A stretch of 64,000 bases of DNA from Candidatus Thiothrix putei (GCA_029972225.1 CP124756.1:3640001-3704000), one strand, 5' to 3'. Numbered from the stretch's first letter, positions 50,461 through 59,701 are shown. Notes: a model not told the origin generated them from the sequence alone. Numbers and translations: made by a program.

Positions 50461-51113
50461 ACCAAGGTACGCACGCCGTTTGCCCCGCCCAAAATCAGCA
50501 CATCGGCTGGGCGGATCGCAAATAAGCCATTGGTCACCACGCCCGGAATCTGGTTGAGACGGTTTTCCATCTCGACCGGGTTGGTGATTTCCAATCCGTG
50601 TACATCCAGAATGATATTGCCATTGTCAGTGGTAAAACCGGCACGCAACACGGGATTACCCCCCAGCTTCACCATTTCCCTTGCCACCAAGGCTTGCGCC
50701 ATCGGGATCACTTCAATCGGTAAGGGGAATTTGCCCAAGGTTTTCACCAGCTTGGTGTCATCGGCGATGCATACAAATTTATCGCTTGCGCCTGCCACAA
50801 TCTTTTCACGGGTCAAAGCACCGCCGCCGCCTTTGACTAGGTGCAAGTGTTCGTTAGACTCGTCCGCACCGTCCACATACAAGGACAATTGCCCTGCCTC
50901 GTTCAAGTCCAGCACCCGAATCCCGTGGCTTTCCAGGCGCTGCGCACTGGCGATGGAACTGGCAACGGTCGCTTCGACTTTGTGCTTAATCCCTGCCAGC
51001 AAGTCGATGAAATGGTTGGCGGTAGAACCCGTGCCGATCCCCACAATCATACCGGGTTGTACATAGGCGAGTGCGGCTTCTGCTGCCGCTTTTTTCATAG
51101 CGTCTTGGTTCAT
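50457..51113 (-). CDS. rpiA: Ribose-5-phosphate isomerase A
   Basis: 218 residues from the ATG at 51113; the open frame upstream is antisense to ilvA. Family motifs: [42 protein letters not shown], and [24 protein letters not shown]. It interconverts ribose-5-phosphate and ribulose-5-phosphate in the pentose phosphate and Calvin pathways. Divergent from ilvA with a 93-base intergenic region. Confidence 0.97.
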   Translation of the reverse strand: MNQDAMKKAAAEAALAYVQPGMIVGIGTGSTANHFIDLLAGIKHKVEATVASSIASAQRLESHGIRVLDLNEAGQLSLYVDGADESNEHLHLVKGGGGALTREKIVAGASDKFVCIADDTKLVKTLGKFPLPIEVIPMAQALVAREMVKLGGNPVLRAGFTTDNGNIILDVHGLEITNPVEMENRLNQIPGVVTNGLFAIRPADVLILGGANGVRTLV

Positions 51114-51206
51114 AAACGTTCCTGTGATGTTGTAAAAATCTTTCTCAAACCTGAGTTTGCAATATACTAACCGCCACGTAAAGGCAGAGCCGCAAAAGTT
51201 GAAATT

Positions 51207-52718
51207 ATGAGCAAATCCCTGATCAAACGCATTCTCACCGCCCGCGTCTATGACGTGGCTATCGAAACCCCGTTGGAACGGGCGCGTAGCTTGAGTACCC
51301 GCTTGAGTAATGAAATTTACCTCAAGCGCGAAGACTTGCAGCCAGTGTTTTCCTTCAAGCTGCGCGGCGCATTCAATAAAATGTTTTTGCTTTCGCCAGA
51401 AGAACGCGCCCACGGCGTGGTTGCGGCTTCTGCGGGCAACCATGCGCAAGGCGTGGCACTTTCCGGCTCAAAACTCGGCATTAAAACCACCATCGTCATG
51501 CCCGTCACCACGCCCGACATCAAGGTGAATGCGGTGAAAGCCTTTGGCGGTAATGCGGTGTTGCATGGCAATTCTTATGACGAAGCCTATGCTTACGCTC
51601 GTGAGCTAGAGCGCGAACATCACATGACTTTCGTGCATCCCTTCGACGATCTCGACGTGATTGCGGGGCAAGGCACGATTGGCATGGAAATCCTGCGCCA
51701 ACATTCCGACCCGATTGAAGCGGTATTCTTGTGCGTCGGCGGCGGCGGCTTGATTGCAGGGGTGGGCAGTTACCTCAAATACCTCTACCCCAATATCAAA
51801 ATCATCGGAGTAGAACACGAAGAAGCGCCCACCTTGCACACCTCTTTGGCAGCAGGTGAACGGGTGCAACTGGCGCAAGTCGGCACATTTGCGGATGGTG
51901 CTGCGGTCAAACTGATCGGTGAAAACACCTTCGAGATTGCCAAACACATTGTCGATGAAGTGATTTTGGTCAGCACCGACGAAACCTGCGCCGCCATCAA
52001 GGATGTGTTTGAAGACACCCGCACCCTGCTCGAGCCGGCGGGCGCATTAGCCGTGGCAGGCATTAAGAAATACGTGGCACGCGAAAACATTCAGGGCAAA
52101 CACCTGATTGCAACCGCAAGTGGTGCAAACATCAATTTCGACCGCTTGCGCCACGTCGCCGAACGTGCTGAGTTGGGCGAGGGGCGCGAAATGTTGCTGG
52201 CGGTAACGATTCCTGAAAGACCGGGCAGTTTCCGCGAATTCTGCCACGATATTAGCAACCGCCCGATCACCGAATTCAACTACCGTTATGCCGATGCACG
52301 GGATGCGCAAGTGTTCGCCGGGGTGAAGATTGCGGGCAAGCAGGAACGCGCGACCTTGCTGAGGGATTTGCAGGCGAAAGGCTATTCCGTCACCGATTTG
52401 ACCGATAACGAGGTGGCGAAAATTCACCTGCGTTACATGGTGGGCGGGCATTCTAATGGGGCGGAGCATGAAGTGCTGTACCGTTTTACCTTCCCCGAAC
52501 GCCCCGGCGCATTGCTGCATTTCCTCACCAGCATGAGCGCGGGGTGGAATATCAGCTTGTTCCATTACCGCAATCACGGCTCGGATTTCGGGCGCGTGTT
52601 GGTGGGGATACAAGTGCCGGAACAGGAACGTGGCGAGTTCTGCGAGTTTCTGGAGAAGCTGGGGTATGAGTATTGGGATGAGACGGAGAACCCTGCTTAT
52701 CAGCGGTTTTTGGGCTAA
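51207..52718 (+). CDS. ilvA: Threonine ammonia-lyase, biosynthetic
   Basis: 503 residues. PLP lysine in [28 protein letters not shown] and the glycine loop [10 protein letters not shown] are type II PLP motifs; [12 protein letters not shown] follows. Two C-terminal ACT-like regulatory domains (starting [14 protein letters not shown] and [14 protein letters not shown]) mark the isoleucine-inhibited biosynthetic enzyme. It deaminates threonine to 2-oxobutanoate, the first step to isoleucine. Insertion-sequence DNA begins 12 bases after its stop. Confidence 0.97.
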   Translation: MSKSLIKRILTARVYDVAIETPLERARSLSTRLSNEIYLKREDLQPVFSFKLRGAFNKMFLLSPEERAHGVVAASAGNHAQGVALSGSKLGIKTTIVMPVTTPDIKVNAVKAFGGNAVLHGNSYDEAYAYARELEREHHMTFVHPFDDLDVIAGQGTIGMEILRQHSDPIEAVFLCVGGGGLIAGVGSYLKYLYPNIKIIGVEHEEAPTLHTSLAAGERVQLAQVGTFADGAAVKLIGENTFEIAKHIVDEVILVSTDETCAAIKDVFEDTRTLLEPAGALAVAGIKKYVARENIQGKHLIATASGANINFDRLRHVAERAELGEGREMLLAVTIPERPGSFREFCHDISNRPITEFNYRYADARDAQVFAGVKIAGKQERATLLRDLQAKGYSVTDLTDNEVAKIHLRYMVGGHSNGAEHEVLYRFTFPERPGALLHFLTSMSAGWNISLFHYRNHGSDFGRVLVGIQVPEQERGEFCEFLEKLGYEYWDETENPAYQRFLG

Positions 52719-52730
52719 AACTTTTAGTGA

Positions 52731-53111
52731 ATTCAAGTAATAAGTGCATAACCCACCAACTTTTCGGCCTCTATGCCGGATAGTTCTCGGAACACCTCGT
52801 AAGGTGTCTTGAATCCCAGACACTTCCTTGGTCTGTTGTTGAGTTTATGTACAGCCTCCAGTACCTGTCGGGTGGTCACGTCCAATAGCCCCATTGCCTT
52901 GGGGAAGTATTGGCGTAACAGCCCATTGGCGTTCTCATTTTGCCCACGCTCCCACGAATGGTAGGGCTTGGCGAAATACGTTTCGCACCCAAGGGCTTGG
53001 GCAACTTGCTCATGTTTGGCAAACTCTTTGCCGTTGTCGAAGGTGAGCGTGTGCACCCAATCCTTGAAGCTGTCCAGCAAGGTGATAATGCTGCTGGTTA
53101 CGGCTTCTGCG
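52731..53111 (-). mobile_element. 3' remnant of an IS30-family element
   Basis: The minus strand from about 53111 to 52733 encodes the C-terminal ~125 residues of an IS30-type DDE transposase: FKDWVHTLTFDNGKEFAKHE (second catalytic Asp), PYHSWERGQNENANGLLRQY (catalytic Glu region) and FKTPYEVF. The left border ATTCAAG at 52731 resembles an IS30-type end. The 5' two-thirds are missing; the frame is cut at the left end of the ISKra4-type element at 53112. Confidence 0.85.
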
Positions 53112-53137
53112 GGGTGTGAACAAAAGTGCGGTAAACC

Positions 53138-53568
53138 TCATGCCGCCTCAGCGGTGTTTCGCCAATAATGCTTCCATTGCTGGTTTCCCCGCATGACCCT
53201 CAACGCCAACATATCCGCCGCATTATCACTTTTCCACCATGCCCCCGATTTTTTTAAGCGTTGCTGGATGATGTAACGGTGTGCACTTTCTATTTCGCCC
53301 GACCCCACGGGCAATCCGAGGGATTTTGCTGTCGGGTAATCCAGTTGCTCAATGCGGTTGCTCAGGTAACGGTGACAAGCTCGTACTGGGGCGTTACTGT
53401 CTTCTACCGTTTCTGCTTCGAGGAAAGGTTTCAGTGTGTCGATGACCGCTTGAGCTTGACCATCCTGTAGGGCTTTTTTCTGTTTGGCAAACCATTTATC
53501 CTTGTCCTTGAGGCATGAACAGCTTGCGGATGCTGCTGATAGGTATTCACAAACATGATAAAAATCAA
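53138..53568 (-). pseudogene. ISKra4-type transposase, 3' part
   Basis: Encodes the C-terminal ~140 residues after the interruption: DFYHVCEYLSAASASC, VIDTLKPFLEA, RYLSNRIEQLDYPTAKSLGL, PVGSGEIESAHRYIIQQRLK, GAWWKSDNAADMLALRVMRG. These are the conserved ISKra4 C-terminal motifs. The upstream codons supplied by IS1595 DNA are foreign. It joins in frame with the part at 54625-55523 once the nested element and one TSD copy are removed. Confidence 0.85.
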
Positions 53569-54624
53569 GGCTCAATATGCGTTTCAGGGTCTTGTTTTCC
53601 CCGGCATTGCAAACGTGATGGATAGCGGTAAAGTTAGTCATTTCCGATAGCCAAGGAGAGGCTTTATGACCTCGCTCATCAGTATTTCCAGCCTGACCAG
53701 TGATGCCGCCTGTTTCGAGCAAGTCCGTTCCGTGCGTTGGCCTAATGGGGTGATTTGTCCGCACTGCGGTTCACAGGACACTATCCGTCGAGGCAAGGAT
53801 GACACCCAGCAGGAACGCCAGCGTTACCAGTGTAAGGATTGCCAAAAGCGTTTTGATGACCTGACGGGCACGGTGTTTGAAGGCCACCACCAGCCGCTGA
53901 AGGTGTGGGTGTTGTGCCTGTACCTGATGTCGTTGAACCTGTCCAACCAACAAATCGCCCGCGAATTGGGGTTGAACAAGGATGATGTTCAGGCGATGAC
54001 GGAACAGTTACGGCGTGGTGTCGAGAAAAAAACGCCAGTAAACCTGTTTGGGAATGTTGAATTTGATGAGGTTTATGTCAAGGCTGGACACAAGGGAAAC
54101 CCCGAAGCCGTCGCGGATGCTGGGCGTGAAGGTCGCCGCCGCGCCCTGAAAGGTGCGCCGGGGCGTGGGACACTGGAAAAGGACAAACCACCCATTTTCG
54201 GCATGATCCAGCGTTCCGGGGAGGTCGTGATCCGTATGCTGGCGAATGTGAAACAGACGACGATCAAGCCGTTGATTGTGGAAACGGTGGCAGCAGGCAC
54301 GCTGGTCTACACCGATGAGTACAACATTTACAGCCGATTGGAAGAATGGGGCTATGCCCACAAAACCGTCAACCATGGCGCAGGCGAATATGCCCGTGAC
54401 GAAGATGGTGACGGTTTCCATGAAGTCCACGTCAATACGATGGAAGGTTTTTGGTCACTGTTACGCTCATGGTTACGACCTCATCGGGGGATCTCACAAG
54501 AAAAGCTACCGTGTTACCTTGCATTCTTCGAGTCTCTTCACAACATCAGGAAACGGGGGCAAGCTGCCTTACAGTCCTTGCTTTCGCTGCTGTTGGGATA
54601 AGACCCTGAAACGCATATTGAGCC
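53569..54624 (+). mobile_element. Intact IS1595-type element with 8-bp target duplication
   Basis: 1056 bp bounded by inverted ends starting GGCTCAATATGCG (53569 rightward; 54624 leftward), at least 25 bp matching. Directly outside lie AAAATCAA at 53561-53568 and AAAATCAA at 54625-54632, a perfect 8-bp target-site duplication as expected for IS1595. It lies inside the ISKra4-type transposase gene and is the youngest event in this nest. Confidence 0.95.
53666..54601 (+). CDS. IS1595-family transposase
   Basis: 311 residues, full length. N-terminal zinc ribbon CPHCGS...CKDCQKRFDDLTGTVFEGHH, then helix-turn-helix-like LNLSNQQIARELGLNKDDVQ, then the ISXO2-like catalytic domain: VEFDEVYVKAGHKGN (first Asp), VYTDEYNIYSRLEEW (second Asp) and HVNTMEGFWSLLRSWLRPHRGIS (final acidic/Asn region). 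A GGAG ribosome-binding site precedes the ATG. Apparently active. Confidence 0.93.
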   Translation: MTSLISISSLTSDAACFEQVRSVRWPNGVICPHCGSQDTIRRGKDDTQQERQRYQCKDCQKRFDDLTGTVFEGHHQPLKVWVLCLYLMSLNLSNQQIARELGLNKDDVQAMTEQLRRGVEKKTPVNLFGNVEFDEVYVKAGHKGNPEAVADAGREGRRRALKGAPGRGTLEKDKPPIFGMIQRSGEVVIRMLANVKQTTIKPLIVETVAAGTLVYTDEYNIYSRLEEWGYAHKTVNHGAGEYARDEDGDGFHEVHVNTMEGFWSLLRSWLRPHRGISQEKLPCYLAFFESLHNIRKRGQAALQSLLSLLLG

Positions 54625-55523
54625 AAAATCAATCAGGTAATGTCCTTGTGTGCCAAATTGTTCATCCACTTGACGGTTGATCCAGCTTGCCCCATCACCC
54701 ACCGCATGGAGGAACGTGCTTTTTCCAAATCCAGCACGGCAGGCGGTGTCGAATAAGATTTTTCCAGCATCTTCTACCGTGCCACCGAATATTGCGCCAA
54801 ACGTTGGCGTAGCACTGCCTTTGGCGTGGGCAAGACACAGGCGGGCTTCTTTCCAGCTTTCCTTTTTGCCTTTGCGCTTGTCGGGGGCTGTTTCGTCAAT
54901 CTCGACGATGGGGATCATGCTGCCGTCCATTTCGGCAATGACATAGGCTTTTCCCAACGTGCTTGGATAGTCTTTTATCAACACTTGGGATTCATGGATG
55001 CGTTTGGCGTGACCTTCGGTGATGTGTCGGATGCTGCTGGATGCCAGCCGTATCCCGTAATGTTCTTCTAATTTATCAGGCACTTGAGCAAATGAACAGT
55101 CCGCCCCAAAGTCCGTCACCGCCCGTTGCAGCGGGAGCGAACAGCCTCGGCAAACAACCTCGGCACTCTGGCTAAAGGGGCGGACACGCTTGCCGGGAAT
55201 CCGGTAGACCGGTTCGCTTATGTGGATTTTTCCGTAGGTCGTGTGCCAATGACAGTTTTTTTTCCACTCTTTACATACTTCCCAATGCCTTCTTCACAGG
55301 CTGGGGCTGTGCATTTTTCTACACGTTTGTTTGCCCATGCAGTGATCGCATCATTTCCCATTTGGCGCAGTTCTTCTATCACCCGCTGTTCGGCGTCTGC
55401 TGCTTTGATAATGTCATCACCGGCATTTTCAACCACCTCGATTAGCCCTTCCATCCGAGCTTTTAATGCGGGGTTGCGGTTCAAGGCTTCTAAAAGTTTT
55501 TGGTCGCGGGAGCTAACTGTCAA
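54625..55523 (-). pseudogene. ISKra4-type transposase, 5' part, with A8 frameshift site
   Basis: Starts at MLTVSSRDQKLLEALNRNP (ATG 55523, AAGGA upstream). The N-terminal frame runs to YVKSGKK then meets a run of eight A (minus strand, 55256-55263). In the -1 frame the family sequence continues as NCHWHTTYGKIHISEPVYR, then CRGCSLPLQRAVTDFGAD, AVGDGASWINRQVDEQFG and ends at the IS1595 insertion after LIDF. So the gene is broken by insertion, and either mutated or programmed to shift at A8. Confidence 0.82.
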
Positions 55524-55569
55524 CATGGGAAAGTCCTTTTTCTCTGGTTTTAGGGGATGCCATCTTAGT

Positions 55570-56655
55570 CTACAGGACACCGCACTTTTGTTCACACCCA
55601 CCGATCAACGTACCGACAACTTGCGCCCCAAAGCTGACACCGCCGACTCCGCCGAGTGCTTCTAACCCAAAAATGCCTGCCGCAATGCCGCCCCATGCGC
55701 CACACAACCCGTGCAATGGCCATACACCCAATACGTCGTCGATTTTCAGTTTGTTTTGCGCCAAGGTGAATGTCCACACGAACAATGCCCCTGCCACCGC
55801 TCCGACCACTAATGCGCCTAAAGGATGCATTAAGTCCGAGCCTGCACACACCGCAACCAAACCGGCTAAGGGACCGTTGTGGACAAAACCAGGGTCATTT
55901 TTGCCTGCAATTAACGCCGCAATAATGCCGCCGACCATCGCCATTAAGGAGTTAATCGCCACCAAACCGCTGAGACCTTCCACTTTTTGAGCAGACATAA
56001 CGTTAAAGCCAAACCAGCCGACGGTCAGAATCCATGCGCCAATCGCCAAAAATGGAATGCTGGAAGGCGGGTGCGCTGACATGGGCTTGCCGTCTTTGGT
56101 GTAACGCCCGTGCCGATGCCCTAATAAGATCACGGCGCCCAATGCAATCCAGCCGCCCATCGCATGAACGACGACGGAACCCGCAAAGTCATGAAAAGCA
56201 ACGCCGAATAAGCCGGTGATCCACGCTTGCACCCCGTACAAATTGTTCCAGATCATGCCTTCAAAGAAGGGATAAATCAGCGCCACGATAATGAAGGTGG
56301 CAATGAGTTGCGGGTAAAAGCGGGCGCGTTCTGCAATGCCGCCGGAAATAATCGCGGGAATGGCTGCCGCAAAGGTGAGGAGGAAGAAGAACTTCACCAA
56401 GTCATACCCGTTCTTTTCCGCCAAAATACTGGCGCTGTCAAAGAAGCCGACTTGATAGGCGACGTAATAGCCAATAAAAAAGTACGCTATTGTCGAAACC
56501 GCAAAATCCACAATGATTTTCACCAGTGCATTGACTTGGTTTTTGTGACGTACTGTGCCGACTTCTAAAAAGGCAAAGCCTGCGTGCATTGCCAGTACCA
56601 TGACAGCACCCATTAACACGAACAGGGTATTTAATGCAGAAACCAGTTGCTCCAT
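55570..56655 (-). CDS. amtB: Ammonium transporter, truncated at the C-terminus by an insertion sequence
   Basis: 361 residues of an Amt/Rh channel: MHAGFAFLEVGTVRHKN, FHDFAGSVVVHAMGGWIALGA, GWFGFNVMSAQ and GVWPLHGLCGAWGGIAAGIFG with the conserved pore histidines (VHAMGG, PLHGLCG). Family proteins continue for ~40-50 more residues with the last helix and a cytosolic tail that contacts GlnK. Here, after GAQVVGTLIG, the ISKra4 end supplies GCEQKCGVL and a stop. Helix 11 is missing, so function is doubtful. No glnK is visible upstream. Start has AGAGG just before the ATG. Confidence 0.9.
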   Translation of the reverse strand: MEQLVSALNTLFVLMGAVMVLAMHAGFAFLEVGTVRHKNQVNALVKIIVDFAVSTIAYFFIGYYVAYQVGFFDSASILAEKNGYDLVKFFFLLTFAAAIPAIISGGIAERARFYPQLIATFIIVALIYPFFEGMIWNNLYGVQAWITGLFGVAFHDFAGSVVVHAMGGWIALGAVILLGHRHGRYTKDGKPMSAHPPSSIPFLAIGAWILTVGWFGFNVMSAQKVEGLSGLVAINSLMAMVGGIIAALIAGKNDPGFVHNGPLAGLVAVCAGSDLMHPLGALVVGAVAGALFVWTFTLAQNKLKIDDVLGVWPLHGLCGAWGGIAAGIFGLEALGGVGGVSFGAQVVGTLIGGCEQKCGVL

Positions 56656-56677
56656 ACCTAACCTCTCACACCTGAAG

Positions 56678-56694
56678 AGCCAAAAGAGTTGCCA
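56678..56694 (-). promoter_or_regulatory. Sigma-54-like promoter of amtB
   Basis: On the minus strand TGGCAACTCTTTTGGCT matches the -24/-12 consensus TGGCACG-N4-TTGCW at all but a few positions, with correct GG to TTG spacing. It lies about 23 bases upstream of the amtB ATG. Confidence 0.6.
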
Positions 56695-56820
56695 TCATAA
56701 CCGTTGGATAATCAATGACTAGGGTGTGATGCACAAAATGCGTGAAGGTGGTGCAGTTTTTTCAGAGTAGTGGTATTTTTGCAGGCATATAATCACAGTT
56801 ATTGTGCCCTATTATTTTTT

Positions 56821-56859
56821 AGCACTATATTGGTGCGTTATTTGCACCAATATAGCAAA
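56821..56859. promoter_or_regulatory. Two NtrC-like enhancer sites upstream of amtB, in a 12-bp perfect palindrome
   Basis: AGCACTATATTGGTGCG (56821-56837) matches the NtrC consensus TGCACCA-N3-TGGTGCA at 11 of 14 positions; TGCACCAATATAGCAAA (56843-56859) has a perfect left half and a weak right half. Centres are 22 bp apart, two helical turns, and about 150 bp upstream of the sigma-54-like promoter. Together CTATATTGGTGC and GCACCAATATAG form a palindrome with a 7-base loop. The rest of the 305-base gap 56656-56960 shows nothing else. Confidence 0.55.
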
Positions 56860-56960
56860 ATGATATTGTTGAACCTTGCGTATAGCCTTTGCTCAGTAGA
56901 CTTGCCTGTCACCGGTTTGTGTATATGATAATCGAATACGGATTAAGTGGAACGTTCAGG

Positions 56961-57404
56961 ATGAATACAGTGTTGCATAGACTCAAGTTCGATGAGCTGT
57001 CGGTATCAAGAATAATGCTCTTTTTTGGGGGATTATTGTGGGTAATGTCCTTCACGCAAGTCGTGTTTTATACCGATCAAGGCGCAGTGATGGGCTATTG
57101 GGTGGCTGCAACCGGTTGGTTAGGGTTTGGGTTGTTCCAGTTCGCTTGGTATGCCAACTTACTGGAGCTATTAGGGGTGCTGATTATGCCACGCTACCCT
57201 AATCGTGCCATGTTGGTGGTTGTAGTGGGCGCACTTTTGGCAGGGCAAGCTTTTTGGTTTACTGAGATTCCGGGGGGGGATGTGGATATGCGGGTTAGCA
57301 GTCTGGGGACAGGATTCTGGATGTGGTATGCCAGTATGGTATTGATAACCTTAGGCGTGATTTTTGGAGCGGCTGAGGAAGAAGAAACGTCTTCCTCAGC
57401 TTAA
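56961..57404 (+). CDS. Hypothetical four-helix inner-membrane protein
   Basis: 147 residues from the ATG at 56961, with GTGGA nine bases upstream; in-frame ATGs further upstream (56925, 56889) are possible. Four hydrophobic segments: IMLFFGGLLWVMSF, YWVAATGWLGFGLFQFAWYANLL, AMLVVVVGALLAGQAF and MWYASMVLITLGVIFGA. It ends with an acidic-serine tail EEEETSSSA. No family recognised and the neighbours do not suggest a function. Confidence 0.65.
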   Translation: MNTVLHRLKFDELSVSRIMLFFGGLLWVMSFTQVVFYTDQGAVMGYWVAATGWLGFGLFQFAWYANLLELLGVLIMPRYPNRAMLVVVVGALLAGQAFWFTEIPGGDVDMRVSSLGTGFWMWYASMVLITLGVIFGAAEEEETSSSA

Positions 57405-57414
57405 CGCGCTGATA

Positions 57415-58038
57415 TTAGAAGTCGCCTTCTGCACCGCCACGCATAATGTCAGTCATGATCTCTTGTACCTTGACTGCTTCAGCATGAAGCTCAGGTGGCA
57501 GCGTTTTACCACCGTAAATCATCATATCCATATTGAGTGAGTACAGGTGATATTTGCCTTCCTTGTCTTGGATCATTGCAATCCGGCATGGCAGGTACGC
57601 AGAAAAGGCATCACTGAAATCGACCATTTTCATCGCCGTTTGTGGGTTGCAGAACTGGTATATTTTCAGGAAGCGTTGGTCTTGCCCGGTTTCCAATTTC
57701 ACTTGTTCTGACAGTGGCAATTCGCCAACCGCTTTGATGTTGTGCTTGTTAGCAATGGATTTCATGGACTCTTCAGCATCTGCTGGGGAAACGCCTTCCG
57801 CCAACGAATATTTGACGACGGTTGCATCAGCCGAGTTGCCGCTTTCCTTCAGCTTAGTCCACATATTCATGTAAACATCTTTCGCTTTGGGGTCAAAGCT
57901 ATCTAAAGCCGCTTTTTCAGCAGCAATGTCTATATCACCCATTTGGCTCATCATGGGGGCAAATTTGGTGTAAGCGTATGCGCCACCGACAATGGCAACG
58001 AGGCCAATAATGGCAAGAATGTTACGGATGAAATTCAT
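57415..58038 (-). CDS. DUF302-domain protein with N-terminal membrane anchor
   Basis: 207 residues from the ATG at 58038, which has a strong AGGAG site; an upstream ATG at 58077 does not. One N-terminal membrane segment or signal (LAIIGLVAIVGGAYAY), then a C-terminal DUF302 domain with QRFLKIYQFCNPQTAMKMVDFSDAFSAYLPCRIAMIQDKEGKYHLYSLNMD. DUF302 proteins are common in sulfur oxidisers; their function is unknown. It lies downstream of the SCP2-like gene on the same strand and may be co-transcribed. Confidence 0.8.
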   Translation of the reverse strand: MNFIRNILAIIGLVAIVGGAYAYTKFAPMMSQMGDIDIAAEKAALDSFDPKAKDVYMNMWTKLKESGNSADATVVKYSLAEGVSPADAEESMKSIANKHNIKAVGELPLSEQVKLETGQDQRFLKIYQFCNPQTAMKMVDFSDAFSAYLPCRIAMIQDKEGKYHLYSLNMDMMIYGGKTLPPELHAEAVKVQEIMTDIMRGGAEGDF

Positions 58039-58125
58039 GAAGTCTCCTAGCGTAATATAGAGTGGGAAACCATTCATTGATGGCCTCCCTATACGTTTTA
58101 TTCCCTAAAATGACGACTATTTTAG

Positions 58126-58530
58126 TTATTGTGTGTCAATTTTTGCCATCAGGGCGAATGATTTCACGAAAGGCCCCGCCATGGCTGGGTTTTTCAGCAT
58201 TGCGCCGTAGTCACCTGACAAGAATTTCAGTTTACCAAAGGTGTAAGCAGTTCCTAGGCCGACCATACCCATCGGTTCTTTTGTCCATTTCATCCAGTCT
58301 TTGCGGTCGGCACGCATGTCCCAATCCGGGCTTTCACCGTTGTAATCGCCTGCACGGACACATTCGCCATTTTCGACAACGAAAACACCCATCGGTTTAG
58401 CTTCGCCTTTCAGGCCACAAGTGATGATGGAATTGAACCCGATCGCAGCAAGCTTGTCTTTTACTTCAGGGTCGTTGTTCCAGAGATCCTTGAGTTCGTT
58501 CATCCAGTCGGCAGAAAAAAGTTGTGGCAT
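58126..58530 (-). CDS. SCP2-like sterol/lipid-binding-fold protein
   Basis: 134 residues, no signal peptide, AGGAG-type site upstream. MPQLFSADWMNELKDLWNNDPEV, then GVFVVENGECVRAGDYNGESPDWDMRADRKDWMKW and a C-terminal SGDYGAMLKNPAMAGPFVKSFALM match small SCP-2-fold proteins, where the hydrophobic pocket binds lipid-like ligands. The ligand is unknown. Confidence 0.75.
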   Translation of the reverse strand: MPQLFSADWMNELKDLWNNDPEVKDKLAAIGFNSIITCGLKGEAKPMGVFVVENGECVRAGDYNGESPDWDMRADRKDWMKWTKEPMGMVGLGTAYTFGKLKFLSGDYGAMLKNPAMAGPFVKSFALMAKIDTQ

Positions 58531-58663
58531 GATTCCTCTCCTAGTTTGTGTTGATAATAACGGTAACGTTGGTTTGTAATGCGACGTTATAAAACTGAAA
58601 TTTACAAAGCTTTATATATCTTGCATCCTTACGTTTCGCAACCTGTTAAAAGTGATAATACCG

Positions 58664-59701
58664 ATGCTGCGTCAATCTTTACGCCTCCCACTCCTCACGA
58701 CGATAATCACCCTCTCTCTGGCTGGTTTCAGCATGGCTGATACCCCAGTGGACTCTCTCACGGTGACAGTGCGACCTCTGGGGGAGGTTTTGCAAGCATC
58801 TGAACGTAGTGTAACAGCAACGCTGATCAGTTTGAACGATAGCACGCTCAGTGCTGAAATTTCTGCGAAAGTTACCCAGTTACGGGCTGATACGGGTGAT
58901 ACGGTGCAAGCGGGTCAGGTGTTGGCGGAATTGGACTGCCGCGACCATCTGTTCGCCTTGAGCCAAGCCAAAGCAGGCGTGGATGCGGCGAATGCGCGTT
59001 ATCAACTGGCGACGACGCAATTCCAGCGTAATCAACGTTTGCGTAACACGGGTGTTGTTCCGGCTGAAGTGTTGGATAAAGCCGCTGCCGACGCTGAAGC
59101 AGCCAAAGCTGAGGTGGCAGTCGCCAAATCGCAAACCGACACCGCCCAGCTTGCGGTATCACGTTGCACCATTAAAGCGCCGTTTGCCGGGCAAATAACC
59201 CGCCGTAATGTGCAAGTCGGGCAGCAAGCCACGCCCGGCACACCCGCGTTCCAATTGCTGCAAGACAAAGCCTTGGAAGTGAGCGCCAGTTTATCGGTGG
59301 ATGAAGTGCAGGATCAAACGCAAGGGGCGGAATTACGCTTTGTTGCCGATGGTGTGAGCATTCCGCTGGAACGCCGTGCGGTGGTTGGGCAAATCGCCGG
59401 AAATACCCGCACGCAAGAAGTGCGCTTTACCCTCAAGGGTAAACATTCTTTGCCGGTTGGGCGCAGTGGGCGCGTGGTGTGGCAAGGTAAATTACAGGCA
59501 TTACCGGCGAGTTGGGTGGTGCGCCGTGAAGGTGGTTTGGGGGTCATGCTGGAAGTGGATGGCATGGCAAAGTTCCACCCGCTCCCCGATGCGAAAGAAG
59601 GGCAGCCGGTGTTAATCGACTTGCCCACTTCGGTGCGTTTGATTGATCAAAACCGCTTGCGGGCAAGGGATGGGCAAGCCGTGACGGTGGAGAAACCTTG
59701 A
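58664..59701 (+). CDS. RND efflux periplasmic adaptor (membrane fusion protein)
   Basis: 345 residues from the ATG at 58664, with a signal peptide (LLTTIITLSLAGFSMAD). The lipoyl/biotinyl-like hairpin is visible as KVTQLRADTGDTVQAGQVLAELDCRD, then a helical hairpin rich in Ala/Lys (QAKAGVDAANARYQLATTQFQR...AAADAEAAKAEVAVAKSQTDTAQ) and IKAPFAGQITRRNVQVGQQA. It would link the inner-membrane pump encoded next to an outer-membrane channel; no channel gene is in the window. Its stop overlaps the pump start (TGATG). Confidence 0.9.
   Translation: MLRQSLRLPLLTTIITLSLAGFSMADTPVDSLTVTVRPLGEVLQASERSVTATLISLNDSTLSAEISAKVTQLRADTGDTVQAGQVLAELDCRDHLFALSQAKAGVDAANARYQLATTQFQRNQRLRNTGVVPAEVLDKAAADAEAAKAEVAVAKSQTDTAQLAVSRCTIKAPFAGQITRRNVQVGQQATPGTPAFQLLQDKALEVSASLSVDEVQDQTQGAELRFVADGVSIPLERRAVVGQIAGNTRTQEVRFTLKGKHSLPVGRSGRVVWQGKLQALPASWVVRREGGLGVMLEVDGMAKFHPLPDAKEGQPVLIDLPTSVRLIDQNRLRARDGQAVTVEKP

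Larger units (their letters stand above)
53112..55599 (-). mobile_element. ISKra4-type insertion sequence, interrupted by an IS1595-type element
   Basis: Inverted ends of 21 bp match exactly: 53112-53132 begins GGGTGTGAACAAAAG and 55579-55599 is its reverse complement. Without the nested insertion and one copy of its target duplication the element is about 1424 bp. No matching target-site duplication is seen outside: the left flank is an IS30 remnant and the right flank is the middle of amtB, so the ends have been rearranged or a deletion followed insertion. Confidence 0.85.

Noticed and set aside
51114-51449. N-terminal extension of rpiA to 51449.
   Set aside because: It would run antisense through the ilvA start and has no family similarity; [15 protein letters not shown] at 51113 is the natural start.
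56825-56855. 12-bp perfect palindrome considered as an intrinsic terminator.
   Set aside because: No T-tract on either side, no gene ending nearby, and half-sites match NtrC recognition; treated as an enhancer instead.
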